Below are positions 50,063-58,464 of a stretch of 64,000 nt of DNA, piece by piece. The stretch comes from Tepidamorphaceae bacterium (GTDB lineage: Bacteria > Pseudomonadota > Alphaproteobacteria > Rhizobiales > JAKSCL01), in assembly GCA_028289445.1 (NCBI GenBank), contig JANQPO010000015.1:1-64000 (forward strand), given 5' to 3'. The first letter of the stretch is position 1. Each line of letters begins with the position of its first letter. The notes beneath the pieces were generated by a model that worked only from the letters and a program-made list of their open reading frames with translations, had not been told where the DNA came from and made no database searches. A program made the translations under genes and the position numbers.

Positions 50063-50695
50063 TCAATCCGTCGGCTTGACGCGATCCGGGTGCGCGGCGG
50101 CAACCGCGTCGATAGCCTCCAGGTGCGCCACGATGGCGCCAAGACGGGGAAGGGGCGCGAGATCGACCTCCCAGCGCTTGGCGTTATAGACCTGTGGCAC
50201 CAGACAGATATCCGCCATGGTCAACGCATCGCCGTGACAAAACCGCCCGGTGGCCGGGTCGCCGAGCATGGCGTCGACGGCGGCAAGCCGCTCTGGAATG
50301 AAAGCGTGCATCCAGTCTTTCGTATCGAGATCGCCGCCTGAGGACTCCGTCGCGAAACGGGCAACGGACGTGTTGCACACCGGGTGGATGTCCATGGCGA
50401 TCGCATAAGACAGTGTCCGCACGCGCGCGCGACCGAGAGGGTCCTGCGGCAAGAAGCCGGCGCCGTGCGTTTCGTCGAGGTATTCGATGATCGCCAGCGA
50501 TTGCGTGAACACCTTGCCGTCGATCTCAAGCGTGGGCACTAGACCTTGTTTGTTGAGCGCCAGGTAGTCCGGCGCTTTGTGCGCACCGGCCAAAAGATCG
50601 ACCGGCGCGCGCTCATAGTCGAGACCGAGAAGATTGAGGGCGATACGCAGGCGATAGGCCGCCGACGAGCGCCAGTAGTCATGGAGCACGATCAT
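50063..50695 (-). CDS. maiA: Maleylacetoacetate isomerase
   Basis: A 210-residue zeta-class GST that isomerises maleylacetoacetate to fumarylacetoacetate using glutathione. It starts IVLHDYWRSSAAYRLRIALN, with the zeta SSxxxR(L)R active-site motif (S10-S11 region), then LNKQGLVPTLEIDG and TQSLAIIEYLDE. The start overlaps the MarR stop (ATGA), so the two are co-translated. It works between hmgA and fahA in the homogentisate pathway. Confidence 0.95.
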   Translation of the reverse strand: MIVLHDYWRSSAAYRLRIALNLLGLDYERAPVDLLAGAHKAPDYLALNKQGLVPTLEIDGKVFTQSLAIIEYLDETHGAGFLPQDPLGRARVRTLSYAIAMDIHPVCNTSVARFATESSGGDLDTKDWMHAFIPERLAAVDAMLGDPATGRFCHGDALTMADICLVPQVYNAKRWEVDLAPLPRLGAIVAHLEAIDAVAAAHPDRVKPTD

Positions 50696-51123
50696 CCCTT
50701 GTTCTCCAGAAGTACACCCAGAACCCGATCCAGCGCGATTTGATCGCTGGGCGAAAGCTTGGCCCGAATTTCCGCCTCGTAGGCCCGTGCCATCGGGCCG
50801 ATCTCGGCCATGATTTGCCGACCCTTGTCAGTGAGCGAAAGCGAAACCAGGCGCTTGTCCGTTGCGCTCGTCTGCTTGCTGACGATACCGGCCGCTTCCA
50901 GGCGGGCTGCGGCGCGGGACACTTTCGATTTGTCCATGTCCACGCGTTCGTGGATTTCCCGCACGCTGACCGCATCGGCCTGGGAGAGATGGGCAATCAC
51001 CCGCCATTCGGGGATGCTGAGGCCGAACCGGCGGCCATAGCGCTTGGAAAACGCCGTTGAGACCCGGCTTGCCAGGACGGCCAGTCGATAGGGCAGAAAA
51101 TCGTCCAAATCAAACGCTGTCAT
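50692..51123 (-). CDS. MarR family regulator (HmgR-like)
   Basis: A 143-residue winged-helix regulator with RFGLSIPEWRVIAHLSQADA, VDMDKSKVSRAAARLEAAG (recognition helix) and DKRLVSLSLTDKGRQIM (wing), quoted in parts. ATG 51123 is preferred over TTG 51129. It is divergent from hmgA. A palindrome between the hmgA -35 and -10 elements and a related half-palindrome over its own start argue that it represses hmgA and itself. It forms an operon with maiA. Confidence 0.92.
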   Translation of the reverse strand: MTAFDLDDFLPYRLAVLASRVSTAFSKRYGRRFGLSIPEWRVIAHLSQADAVSVREIHERVDMDKSKVSRAAARLEAAGIVSKQTSATDKRLVSLSLTDKGRQIMAEIGPMARAYEAEIRAKLSPSDQIALDRVLGVLLENKG

Positions 51124-51124
51124 G

Positions 51125-51138
51125 TGCAACTCATTGCA
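51125..51138. promoter_or_regulatory. Second MarR-type site at the regulator's own start
   Basis: TGCAA-CTCA-TTGCA is an inverted repeat that begins 2 nt upstream of the MarR ATG. Its half-site TTGCA is the core of the operator at 51190-51209, suggesting autoregulation. Confidence 0.55.
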
Positions 51139-51184
51139 TATGAACCGAATTCGTCAAGCAAATTAAGGTGGTTGCGATGACGCA

Positions 51185-51213
51185 TTGACATCGTTGCAAG
51201 TGCAACGATAAAC
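51185..51213 (+). promoter_or_regulatory. hmgA promoter with embedded MarR operator
   Basis: TTGACA (51185-51190) and GATAAA (51207-51212) form a good -35/-10 pair with 16-nt spacing. The spacer is filled by the perfect inverted repeat ATCGTTGCA-AG-TGCAACGAT (51190-51209). A repressor bound there would block RNA polymerase directly. Confidence 0.8.
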
Positions 51214-51265
51214 CATCGGCACTCCAGCGGCACAATCTGACCGCCAACCGGCAGCGAGGTCCCCG

Positions 51266-52627
51266 ATGAACATCCAGACCGCCCCGCGCGATATCGTCAG
51301 TGCCGATACGGTCCGCGGCACGACCGAAGGCTATATGCCGGGCTTCGGCAACGACTTCGAAACGGAGGCGCTACCGGGCGCCCTCCCGCAGGGGCAAAAC
51401 TCACCGCAAAAATGCCAGTACGGGCTTTATGCCGAGCAATTGTCCGGCACGCCGTTCACGGCGCCACGCGGCCAAAACGAACGCACCTGGTGCTATCGTA
51501 TCCGCCCGTCCGTGCGCCACACCGCGCGGTTTGAGAAGATCGCCGTGCCCTATTGGAGAACGGCGCCGAACGTCGACGCCGACATCATCTCGCTCGGTCA
51601 GTATCGCTGGAACCCGGTCGCGATGAGCGACGAACCGCTCACCTTCGTGACGGGGATGCGCACCATGACGACGGCCGGCGACGTGAACACCCAGGTCGGG
51701 ATGGCGGCCCATATCTATCTCGTCACCCAGGACATGGAGGACGAGTATTTCTATTCTGCCGACTCCGAGCTGATGATCGTGCCGCAGGAGGGCCGGCTGC
51801 GGTTCTTCACCGAACTCGGCATCATCGACCTTGAGCCCAAGGAGATCGCCATCCTGCCGCGTGGCATGGTCTTTCGCGTTACGCTGCCCGATGGACCGGC
51901 ACGCGGCTTTGTCTGCGAGAACTACGGCGCCAAGTTCGATCTGCCGGGGCGCGGGCCGATTGGCGCTAATTGCCTCGCCAATCCGCGCGACTTCAAGACA
52001 CCGGTTGCCGCCTTCGAGGACCGCGAAACACCGTCTCGTGTGATCGTCAAATGGTGCGGTCAGTTCCATCAGACGGAGATCGGCCATTCGCCGCTCGATG
52101 TCGTCGCCTGGCACGGCAATTACGCGCCCTGCAAATATGACCTGCGAACGTTCTCCCCAGTCGGTGCGGTGCTTTTCGACCACCCCGATCCGTCGATCTT
52201 CACCGTGCTCACGGCGCCGTCCGGCGTGCCGGGTACCGCCAATATCGACTTCATCCTGTTCCGCGATCGCTGGAACGTCGCCGAACACACCTTCCGGCCG
52301 CCCTGGTATCACAAGAACATCATGTCGGAACTGATGGGCAACATCTACGGCGTCTACGACGCCAAGCCGGAGGGCTTCGTGCCCGGCGGCATGAGCTTGC
52401 ACAACATGATGCTGCCGCACGGCCCGGATCGGGACGCTTTCGAGGGCGCGTCGAATGGCGAACTGAAGGCCGACAAGCTGGAAAACACCATGAGCTTCAT
52501 GTTCGAGACCCGGTTTCCGCAGCATCTGACGGAGTTCGCCGCGAAGGAAGCACCGCTTCAGGACGACTACATCGACTGCTGGACATCGCTGGAGAAAAAG
52601 TTCGACGGCACGCCGGGCGAGAAATAG
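51266..52627 (+). CDS. hmgA: Homogentisate 1,2-dioxygenase
   Basis: A 453-residue Fe(II) ring-cleaving enzyme making maleylacetoacetate. The N-terminal [20 protein letters not shown] is the typical opening. The iron-site region [18 protein letters not shown] (around residues 347-364) contains the His and Glu ligands, and [12 protein letters not shown] follows. It is controlled by the operator-promoter at 51185-51213. Confidence 0.97.
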   Translation: MNIQTAPRDIVSADTVRGTTEGYMPGFGNDFETEALPGALPQGQNSPQKCQYGLYAEQLSGTPFTAPRGQNERTWCYRIRPSVRHTARFEKIAVPYWRTAPNVDADIISLGQYRWNPVAMSDEPLTFVTGMRTMTTAGDVNTQVGMAAHIYLVTQDMEDEYFYSADSELMIVPQEGRLRFFTELGIIDLEPKEIAILPRGMVFRVTLPDGPARGFVCENYGAKFDLPGRGPIGANCLANPRDFKTPVAAFEDRETPSRVIVKWCGQFHQTEIGHSPLDVVAWHGNYAPCKYDLRTFSPVGAVLFDHPDPSIFTVLTAPSGVPGTANIDFILFRDRWNVAEHTFRPPWYHKNIMSELMGNIYGVYDAKPEGFVPGGMSLHNMMLPHGPDRDAFEGASNGELKADKLENTMSFMFETRFPQHLTEFAAKEAPLQDDYIDCWTSLEKKFDGTPGEK

Positions 52628-52684
52628 GTTGGCTCGGCTTCGGCGCCGTTGGTGTGCCGAACCCAACGCGACACGGACGGGCCC

Positions 52685-53698
52685 ATGAAACTTGCGACAC
52701 TGCGCGACGGCAGCCGGGACGGGCGGCTGGTCGTTGTCTCAAACGATCTGACGAGTTGCACGGCCGTCGGCCATATTGCGCCGACTCTTCAGGCAGCGCT
52801 CGACAATTGGGCATCGCTCGCGCCACGTCTGCAGGAGGTCGCAGCTTCGCTTGAGAGCGGTGCGCAGCCCAGCGAGCGGTTCCGCGAGCACGACGCGCTG
52901 TCGCCCCTGCCGCGCGCCTATCAGTGGGCAGACGGTTCGGCCTACGTCAATCATGTCGAATTGGTCCGCAAAGCCCGCGGCGCTGAGATGCCGGAGAGCT
53001 TTTGGACCGATCCACTGATGTATCAAGGCGGCTCGGATTCCTTCTTGGCGCCGCGCGAGGCGATCAAGATGGCCGACGAGGCCTGGGGGATCGACATGGA
53101 AGGCGAGGTCGCCGTCATCGTCGACGATGTTCCCATGGGCGTGTCCGCCGAGGCGGCGCGCGATCGCATCCGTCTCCTCATGCTCGTCAACGATGTCTCC
53201 TTGCGCGGTCTCATCCCGGCCGAACTCGGCAAGGGCTTCGGCTTCTTCCAATCGAAACCGTCGTCGGCATTTTCGCCCGTTGCCGTCACGCCTGACGAAT
53301 TGGGCGACGCTTGGGACGGCGGGAAGGTGCATCTGCCGCTGAGGGTCGACTTGAATGGGGTGCCGTTCGGCCGGGCCGAGGCCGGCGCTGACATGACGTT
53401 CGATTTCGGGCAGTTGATCGCTCACGCCGCGAAGTCGCGACCGCTGGCAGCCGGCTCGATCATTGGGTCCGGCACGGTCTCGAACAAGCTTGAGGGCGGA
53501 CCGGGCAAGCCGGTTGCCGAGGGCGGTGTCGGCTATTCCTGTATTGCCGAAATCCGCATGATCGAGACGATCCAAAACGGCGAGCCGGCAACGCCATTCA
53601 TGCGCTTCGGCGATGTCGTGCGGATTGAGATGCACGACGGGCAGGGGAAGTCGATCTTCGGCGCGATCGAGCAGACCGTGGAGAAGGCCGATGGCTAG
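52685..53698 (+). CDS. fahA: Fumarylacetoacetate hydrolase
   Basis: A 337-residue FAH-family enzyme, the last step to fumarate and acetoacetate. The metal and active-site stretch includes EGEVAVIVDDVPMGVS and RLLMLVNDVSLRGLIP, then GFGFFQSKPSSAFSPVAVTP, and GSIIGSGTVSNK near the end. It starts 57 nt after hmgA. Its stop TAG (53696-53698) is formed by the TA target plus the first G of mobile element B. Without the element it would end in TAA, overlapped by the start of the MBL-fold gene. Confidence 0.94.
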   Translation: MKLATLRDGSRDGRLVVVSNDLTSCTAVGHIAPTLQAALDNWASLAPRLQEVAASLESGAQPSERFREHDALSPLPRAYQWADGSAYVNHVELVRKARGAEMPESFWTDPLMYQGGSDSFLAPREAIKMADEAWGIDMEGEVAVIVDDVPMGVSAEAARDRIRLLMLVNDVSLRGLIPAELGKGFGFFQSKPSSAFSPVAVTPDELGDAWDGGKVHLPLRVDLNGVPFGRAEAGADMTFDFGQLIAHAAKSRPLAAGSIIGSGTVSNKLEGGPGKPVAEGGVGYSCIAEIRMIETIQNGEPATPFMRFGDVVRIEMHDGQGKSIFGAIEQTVEKADG

Positions 53699-53967
53699 GG
53701 TTAGGACTCATTAATCTCATGCAATTCTGTTTGGCGACAAGTTATTCGGAACAGGTTTGCTCAAGCGCAAGGAAAGGCTGGGGGCCTTTTCGAGCATTGA
53801 GCGGGCCTGGGCCGGTGCTTGCCGCCAAACCCGAAGGGCGCGGCGCCTTTGGCCGCTGAATACGTCGCAAAGGCTTGAAAATGAACCACATTTCCCGCAC
53901 CTTCGCTCCTGTTCAGCGGCCAAATTCGCGCGCGCAGAATGGATGACATTAATGAGTCCTGACCCTA
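53696..53967. mobile_element. 268-bp MITE-like element with TA duplication (element B)
   Basis: The element spans 53698-53965. Its 18-bp ends GGGTTAGGACTCATTAAT (53698-53715) and ATTAATGAGTCCTGACCC (53948-53965) pair with one mismatch. Weaker pairing extends over about 33 bp (both sides reach ATTCTG). It is flanked by TA at 53696-53697 and 53966-53967. No transposase is present. An open frame from TTG 53757 runs through it into the MBL gene. Excision with one TA restores GATGGCTAAGGC, where ATG 53691 would start the MBL gene eight bases before the fahA stop ends, with GGAG at 53680-53683 as ribosome site. Confidence 0.88.
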
Positions 53968-54911
53968 AGGCATTCGCATCACAAGGCGATCTGGCGGAAA
54001 AGGAAATCTCGTTTACCGAGATCGGACGGGACCTCTGGGCCTTCACGGCCGAGGGTGACCCCAATTCCGGTGTCATTATCGGCGACGATCGTGTCATGGT
54101 CGTCGAGGCGCAGGCGACCCCGCGCCTGGCACAAAAGGTGATCGACCGCACTCGGTCCGTCACGGACAAGCCGATCACCCACTTGACGCTCACCCACTAT
54201 CACGCCGTCCGTGTTCTGGGCGCCTCAGCCTATGGCGCCGACCAGATCATCATGTCGGACAAAGCACGCGCCATGGTCGCAGAGCGCGGCCAGGAGGACT
54301 GGGACAGCGAGTTCGAGCGTTTCCCGCGTCTCTTCGCGGGTCATGAGAGCATCCCGGGTTTGACCTGGCCAACCACGACATTTTCCGACCGCATGACGGT
54401 CTTTCTCGGCAATCGTCGCGTGGACATCATGCACCTGGGGCGGGCGCACACGGCCGGTGACGCCGTCGTCTGGGTACCGGACGAGGCGGTGATGTTCACC
54501 GGCGACATCGTCGAGTACCACTCGGCTTGCTATTGCGGCGACGGCCACTTCGGCGACTGGGGCGGAACGCTAGATGCCGTGAAGGCGTTCAAGCCGGCTG
54601 CAATCGCGCCAGGGCGGGGGGATGCCTTGGTCGGCGACCGGATGGTCGAAGCGGCGCTTGAAAGCACCAGAGACTTTGTCGACTCCACCTATCGTCCTGC
54701 GGCCGCCGTTGCGGCCAGGGGAGGATCGCTGAAGGACGCCTGGAACGCCGTGCGTGCCGCGTGCGATCCGAAATTCTCCGACTACGCGATCTACGAGCAC
54801 TGCCTGCCATTCAACGTCGCTCGCGCCTATGACGAGGCGCGCGGCATCGACACGCCGCGCATCTGGACGGCGGCGCGCGACAAAGAGATGTGGGAGCAAC
54901 TACAAACCTGA
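53952..54911 (+). CDS. MBL-fold hydrolase-like protein with altered metal motif
   Basis: A 319-residue metallo-beta-lactamase-fold protein. The HxHxDH motif is H82-Y-H84-A-V86-R87, so the usual Asp and His are lost. Later ligand positions H166 (GRAHTAGD) and D185 (FTGD) remain, and there is an unusual CYCGDGHFGDW. The present start codons (ATG 53943 or 53952) lie inside mobile element B and have weak ribosome sites. A TTG at 53757 would add an element-encoded extension. The native start was probably ATG 53691. It precedes the FAD monooxygenase by 10 nt, so it belongs to the same pathway. Confidence 0.82.
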   Translation: MSPDPKAFASQGDLAEKEISFTEIGRDLWAFTAEGDPNSGVIIGDDRVMVVEAQATPRLAQKVIDRTRSVTDKPITHLTLTHYHAVRVLGASAYGADQIIMSDKARAMVAERGQEDWDSEFERFPRLFAGHESIPGLTWPTTTFSDRMTVFLGNRRVDIMHLGRAHTAGDAVVWVPDEAVMFTGDIVEYHSACYCGDGHFGDWGGTLDAVKAFKPAAIAPGRGDALVGDRMVEAALESTRDFVDSTYRPAAAVAARGGSLKDAWNAVRAACDPKFSDYAIYEHCLPFNVARAYDEARGIDTPRIWTAARDKEMWEQLQT

Positions 54912-54921
54912 GGTCGAACCC

Positions 54922-56478
54922 GTGTCCTACGCCTATCAGGAATACGACTACGTCCCGCCGCCCGGCCTGACCGCCGCCGAGCCGCGTCACAAGATCGCGA
55001 TCGTCGGTGCCGGACCGATCGGACTGGCCATGGCCATCGACCTGGCGATCCACGGCGTCCCGTCGGTCGTGCTGGACGACAACAATGTCGTCTCCGTCGG
55101 ATCACGGGCAATTTGCTGGTCGAAGCGCACGCTGGAAATTCTCGATCGCCTGGGAATTGGCAAGCGCATGGTCGAAAAGGGCGTGACCTGGAAGGTCGGG
55201 CGCACCCATCACGGCGAGCGCGAAGTCTTCACCTTCGACCTCTTGCCGGACCAGGGCCATACCATGCCGGCCTTCGTGAACCTCCAGCAATACTATGTCG
55301 AGGAATACCTCATCGACCGGGCGCAGGAGTTCCCGGACCTGATCGACTTACGGTTCAAGAACCATGTGATCGCGGTTCGCTCTGCGCCCGACCATGTCAC
55401 CGCTAGCATAGAGACGCCGGATGGCACCTATCAGCTTGAAGCGGATTATCTTGTCGCGTGCGACGGCGCCAACTCGCCGGTTCGGGCCATGCTGGGCCTC
55501 GATTTTGCGGGCGAACTGTTCGAGGAACGGTTTCTGATCGCCGATATCGCGATGGAGGCCGACTTTTCCTCCGAGCGTCGCTTCTGGTTTGAGCCAACCT
55601 TTCATCCAGGACAATCGGCGCTCCTGCACAAGCAGGCAGACAACATCTATCGGATCGATCTGCAGCTTGGCTGGGACGCCGATCCGGAGGAAGAACGGAA
55701 GCCGGAAAACGTCATCCCACGCATCGAAAAGGTCGTCGAGGGCCGGCCGTTCGAGTTGGACTGGGTGTCCGTTTACACATTCCAGTGCCGGCGCTTGGAG
55801 CGGTTCGTCCACGATCGGGTTATCTTCGCCGGCGACTCGGCGCATGTGGTCTCGCCGTTCGGCGCGCGCGGCGGCAATGGCGGGATCCAGGATGTGGACA
55901 ATCTGGGCTGGAAGCTGGCGGCCGTCATTGCCGGCAAGGCCGACGAGGCATTGCTTGAGAGTTACGACCGCGAACGCGTGCACGGCGCCGACGAAAACAT
56001 CGTCAATTCGGCGCGGACCACCCGCTTCATGTCGCCGGATGATGGTGTGGAGCGGTTGTTTCGCGATGAGGTGCTAAAGCTTGCCCGCATAGCACCGTTC
56101 GCGCGGAGTTGGGTCAATTCCGGCCGGCTCTCCGTGCCCTGTGTCTACGATCTGCCCGACGCCCCGGACGACGACCGCCTGCCGGCCATCTCGCGTCCGG
56201 GCTCAGTTGCACCCGACGCGCCGATGGACGCTGGATGGCTGATCCGTCAATTGGGTGGCGATGTGGTTTTGCTGGCGATTGGCTGCGAGCCGCCGACAGT
56301 CGACGGTGCGCGGCCTCTGGCGCTTGCCCCTGATGGGTTTCTGGCGGAGCGGTATCTCGGCGATGCCGGCCATGCACTCTATCTGATCCGCCCCGATCAA
56401 GTCGTGGCGGCGCGCTGGGTCGACACGGATGCGGCTCAAATCGAAACGGCGGTTTCGCAACTGTGGGAGGGCGGCTGA
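54922..56478 (+). CDS. FAD-dependent aromatic monooxygenase (MhpA/MhaA-like)
   Basis: A 518-residue class A flavoprotein hydroxylase. The start GTG 54922 follows GAGGT. The FAD motif GAGPIGLAMA is at residues 29-38, the DG motif is LVACDGANSPVR near 175, and the GD motif GDSAHVVSPFGARGGNGG is near 304, followed by a C-terminal thioredoxin-like domain. The C-terminal domain places it with MhpA/PheA-type phenolic hydroxylases. The stop overlaps the start of a 68-residue DUF2783 gene (TGATG). I infer a two-component hydroxylase, possibly 3-hydroxyphenylacetate 6-hydroxylase making homogentisate. Confidence 0.85.
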   Translation: MSYAYQEYDYVPPPGLTAAEPRHKIAIVGAGPIGLAMAIDLAIHGVPSVVLDDNNVVSVGSRAICWSKRTLEILDRLGIGKRMVEKGVTWKVGRTHHGEREVFTFDLLPDQGHTMPAFVNLQQYYVEEYLIDRAQEFPDLIDLRFKNHVIAVRSAPDHVTASIETPDGTYQLEADYLVACDGANSPVRAMLGLDFAGELFEERFLIADIAMEADFSSERRFWFEPTFHPGQSALLHKQADNIYRIDLQLGWDADPEEERKPENVIPRIEKVVEGRPFELDWVSVYTFQCRRLERFVHDRVIFAGDSAHVVSPFGARGGNGGIQDVDNLGWKLAAVIAGKADEALLESYDRERVHGADENIVNSARTTRFMSPDDGVERLFRDEVLKLARIAPFARSWVNSGRLSVPCVYDLPDAPDDDRLPAISRPGSVAPDAPMDAGWLIRQLGGDVVLLAIGCEPPTVDGARPLALAPDGFLAERYLGDAGHALYLIRPDQVVAARWVDTDAAQIETAVSQLWEGG

Positions 56479-56684
56479 TGGCCGAGTTGATCGACACGAC
56501 AAATCTCGTCGACCATGACGCGTTCTATGCCGATCTGCTTGCCGCCCACAAAGGGTTGAGCGAAGCCGAAAGCCATGCGCTCAACGCGCGCCTTATCCTG
56601 ATCCTGGCCAATCATGTCGGTGATCGTGCGGTGCTGTCCGAGGCGCTCAGTCTGGCTCGGCTGGCCGGTGAATCCAATCACTAG
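56478..56684 (+). CDS. DUF2783 small protein, possible hydroxylase coupling component
   Basis: A 68-residue, all-helical acidic protein (DHDAFYADLLAAHKGLSEAE, LNARLILILANHVGDRAVLSE) of the DUF2783 family. It is translationally coupled to the flavoprotein by TGATG and ends overlapping the stop of the convergent Lrp gene. The tight coupling suggests a fixed complex. From memory, Pseudomonas putida 3-hydroxyphenylacetate 6-hydroxylase needs a small coupling protein of similar size (MhaB); whether this is the same family needs a comparison. Confidence 0.8.
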   Translation: MAELIDTTNLVDHDAFYADLLAAHKGLSEAESHALNARLILILANHVGDRAVLSEALSLARLAGESNH

Positions 56685-57157
56685 TCGGCAAGCGGTAGCG
56701 CCGTCGTTTCCTTCAGCGTATCGAGGACGATCGCTGTCTTGACGTTTTGCACGGCCTGGTGCGGCAGGAGCGTGTCGTTGACGAATTCCGACAGCGATTT
56801 GAGGTCGCGCGTCACGACTTTCAGCACATAGTCCATTTCGCCGGTGAGCGCGTGCGCCTCAAGCACTTCCGGCAGACCCGCGACCAGCCGCGCGAACCGC
56901 ACCGCGTTGTCGCGGTTGTGGGTGGCGAGCGTCACCGTGATGATGTTGACGAGGCCAAAGCCCGATTTCTCGCGGTCAACGAACGCGTGATAGCCGGCGA
57001 TAAAGCCGTCCGCCTCCAGCTGCGCCCGACGCCGCGAGCACTGTGACGGCGACAGGTTGACCCGTTCCGCCAACTCGCTGTTCGTGAGGCGGGCATCGAC
57101 CTGCAGCGATGCAAGGATTCGACGGTCGAATTGATCTAGATCATCCTGTTCACGCAT
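56681..57157 (-). CDS. Lrp/AsnC family transcriptional regulator (hppD side)
   Basis: A 158-residue regulator with an N-terminal HTH (LDQFDRRILASLQVDARLTN ... LSPSQCSRRRAQLEADGFI) and a RAM ligand domain (VLEAHALTGEMDYVLKVVT). It is divergent from hppD. Three helically phased CGTATT repeats lie 17-43 nt upstream of its start. It is likely to activate hppD in response to tyrosine or a related compound (inference). Confidence 0.93.
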   Translation of the reverse strand: MREQDDLDQFDRRILASLQVDARLTNSELAERVNLSPSQCSRRRAQLEADGFIAGYHAFVDREKSGFGLVNIITVTLATHNRDNAVRFARLVAGLPEVLEAHALTGEMDYVLKVVTRDLKSLSEFVNDTLLPHQAVQNVKTAIVLDTLKETTALPLAD

Positions 57158-57173
57158 AAAATCGCTCCTGATG

Positions 57174-57200
57174 CGTATTCTATGCGTATTTTTTCGTATT
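57174..57200. promoter_or_regulatory. Three phased CGTATT repeats upstream of hppD
   Basis: CGTATT occurs at 57174, 57185 and 57195, spaced by 11 and 10 bp, in an extended ATGCGTATTC context. One-turn phasing in the region between an Lrp-type gene and hppD suggests contacts by an Lrp octamer on one DNA face. Confidence 0.55.
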
Positions 57201-57277
57201 CGCCGTTGATTTGCAAGGATCGTGCGCTATCCGCGCGCTATATCTTCATCAAGAGCGAAGATTGAGGAGGATATGCC

Positions 57278-58390
57278 ATGGGCCCGTTTCCCCACGATGC
57301 GCCGCCGGCAGCGATCACCAAGGACAATCCGGCCGGCACGGACGGCTTCGAATTCGTCGAATTCGCCCATCCCGAGCCGGAAGAGCTTGAGGTTCTGTTC
57401 AAGCGCATGGGCTATATGCCGGTCGCTAAGCACAAGACCAAAGCGATCACCGTTTGGCGCCAAGGCGATGTGAACTACATCGTCAACGCCGAACCCGGCT
57501 CGTTCGCATCCCGCTTCGTCGAAAAGCACGGACCGTGCGCCCCATCTATGGCGTGGCGGGTCGTCGATGCGGATCATGCCTTCAAGCACGCGGTCGCCAA
57601 CGGCGCGGAGCCGTATGACGGCGATGACAAGACCCTTGACGCTCCAGCAATCGTCGGGATTGGGGGCTCGCTTCTCTACTTCATCGAAACCTATGGCGAG
57701 AAAGGCTCGGCCTATGATGCCGAGTTCGAGTGGATCGACGCGCGCGATCCGAAGCCGGAAGGCGTCGGCTTCTACTATCTCGACCACCTGACCCATAACG
57801 TCTTTCGCGGCAATATGGACAAGTGGTGGGACTTCTACCGCACGCTCTTCAACTTCAAGCAGATCCACTTCTTCGATATCGAGGGCAAGCTGACGGGCTT
57901 GGTTAGCCGGGCGATTACCTCGCCCTGCGGTAAGATCCGCATCCCGTTGAACGAGTCGACGGACGACAAGAGCCAGATCGAGGAATACCTGAAAAAATAC
58001 AAAGGCGAGGGTATTCAGCACATCGCTGTCGGAACGGATGCCATCTATGACGCCACGGACCGGTTGGCCGGAAACGGTTTGAAATTCATGCCCGGACCGC
58101 CGCCGACCTACTACGAAAAAAGCCGCGACCGGGTCCACGGTCATGACGAGCCGCTCGACCGCATGGCGAAACACGGCATCCTGATCGACGGCGAGGGCGT
58201 TGTCGGTGGCGGCGAGACGAAGATTCTCCTGCAAATCTTCTCCAAGACCGTGATTGGCCCGATTTTCTTCGAGTTCATCCAGAGGAAGGGTGACGAGGGC
58301 TTCGGCGAGGGCAATTTCCGTGCGCTTTTCGAGTCCATTGAGGAGGACCAGATCCGCCGCGGCGTTCTGAGTGTCGACGCCGCGGAATGA
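57278..58390 (+). CDS. hppD: 4-hydroxyphenylpyruvate dioxygenase
   Basis: A 370-residue Fe(II) enzyme converting 4-hydroxyphenylpyruvate to homogentisate. Two vicinal-oxygen-chelate domains are present. The iron ligands fall at H170 (YYLDHLTHNV), H248 (IQHIAVGT) and E332 (FFEFIQRKG). The C-terminal helix has the GFGEGNFRALFESIE signature that closes the active site. The start follows GAGGAGG. The transaminase making its substrate is not in the window. Confidence 0.97.
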   Translation: MGPFPHDAPPAAITKDNPAGTDGFEFVEFAHPEPEELEVLFKRMGYMPVAKHKTKAITVWRQGDVNYIVNAEPGSFASRFVEKHGPCAPSMAWRVVDADHAFKHAVANGAEPYDGDDKTLDAPAIVGIGGSLLYFIETYGEKGSAYDAEFEWIDARDPKPEGVGFYYLDHLTHNVFRGNMDKWWDFYRTLFNFKQIHFFDIEGKLTGLVSRAITSPCGKIRIPLNESTDDKSQIEEYLKKYKGEGIQHIAVGTDAIYDATDRLAGNGLKFMPGPPPTYYEKSRDRVHGHDEPLDRMAKHGILIDGEGVVGGGETKILLQIFSKTVIGPIFFEFIQRKGDEGFGEGNFRALFESIEEDQIRRGVLSVDAAE

Positions 58391-58464
58391 ATGAAACTCT
58401 TGGCGGGTTCGGTACCCTGCGATAGCGTTGGCGTCGCCCAGCCTGGGCGGCGCCAAAACTGTTT

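Noticed and set aside
51401-52666. Long open frame antisense to hmgA (421 codons)
   Set aside because: It mirrors the high-GC codon pattern of hmgA, has no ribosome site and resembles no protein; hmgA itself is certain.
53757-53951. Element-encoded N-terminal extension of the MBL protein from TTG 53757
   Set aside because: The 62 extra residues come wholly from the mobile element, look like random GC-rich translation and start at a TTG without a strong ribosome site; kept only as an alternative start.
57227-58456. Open frame of 409 codons antisense to hppD
   Set aside because: It is a shadow of the GC-rich third positions of hppD, and its composition is unlike a real protein.
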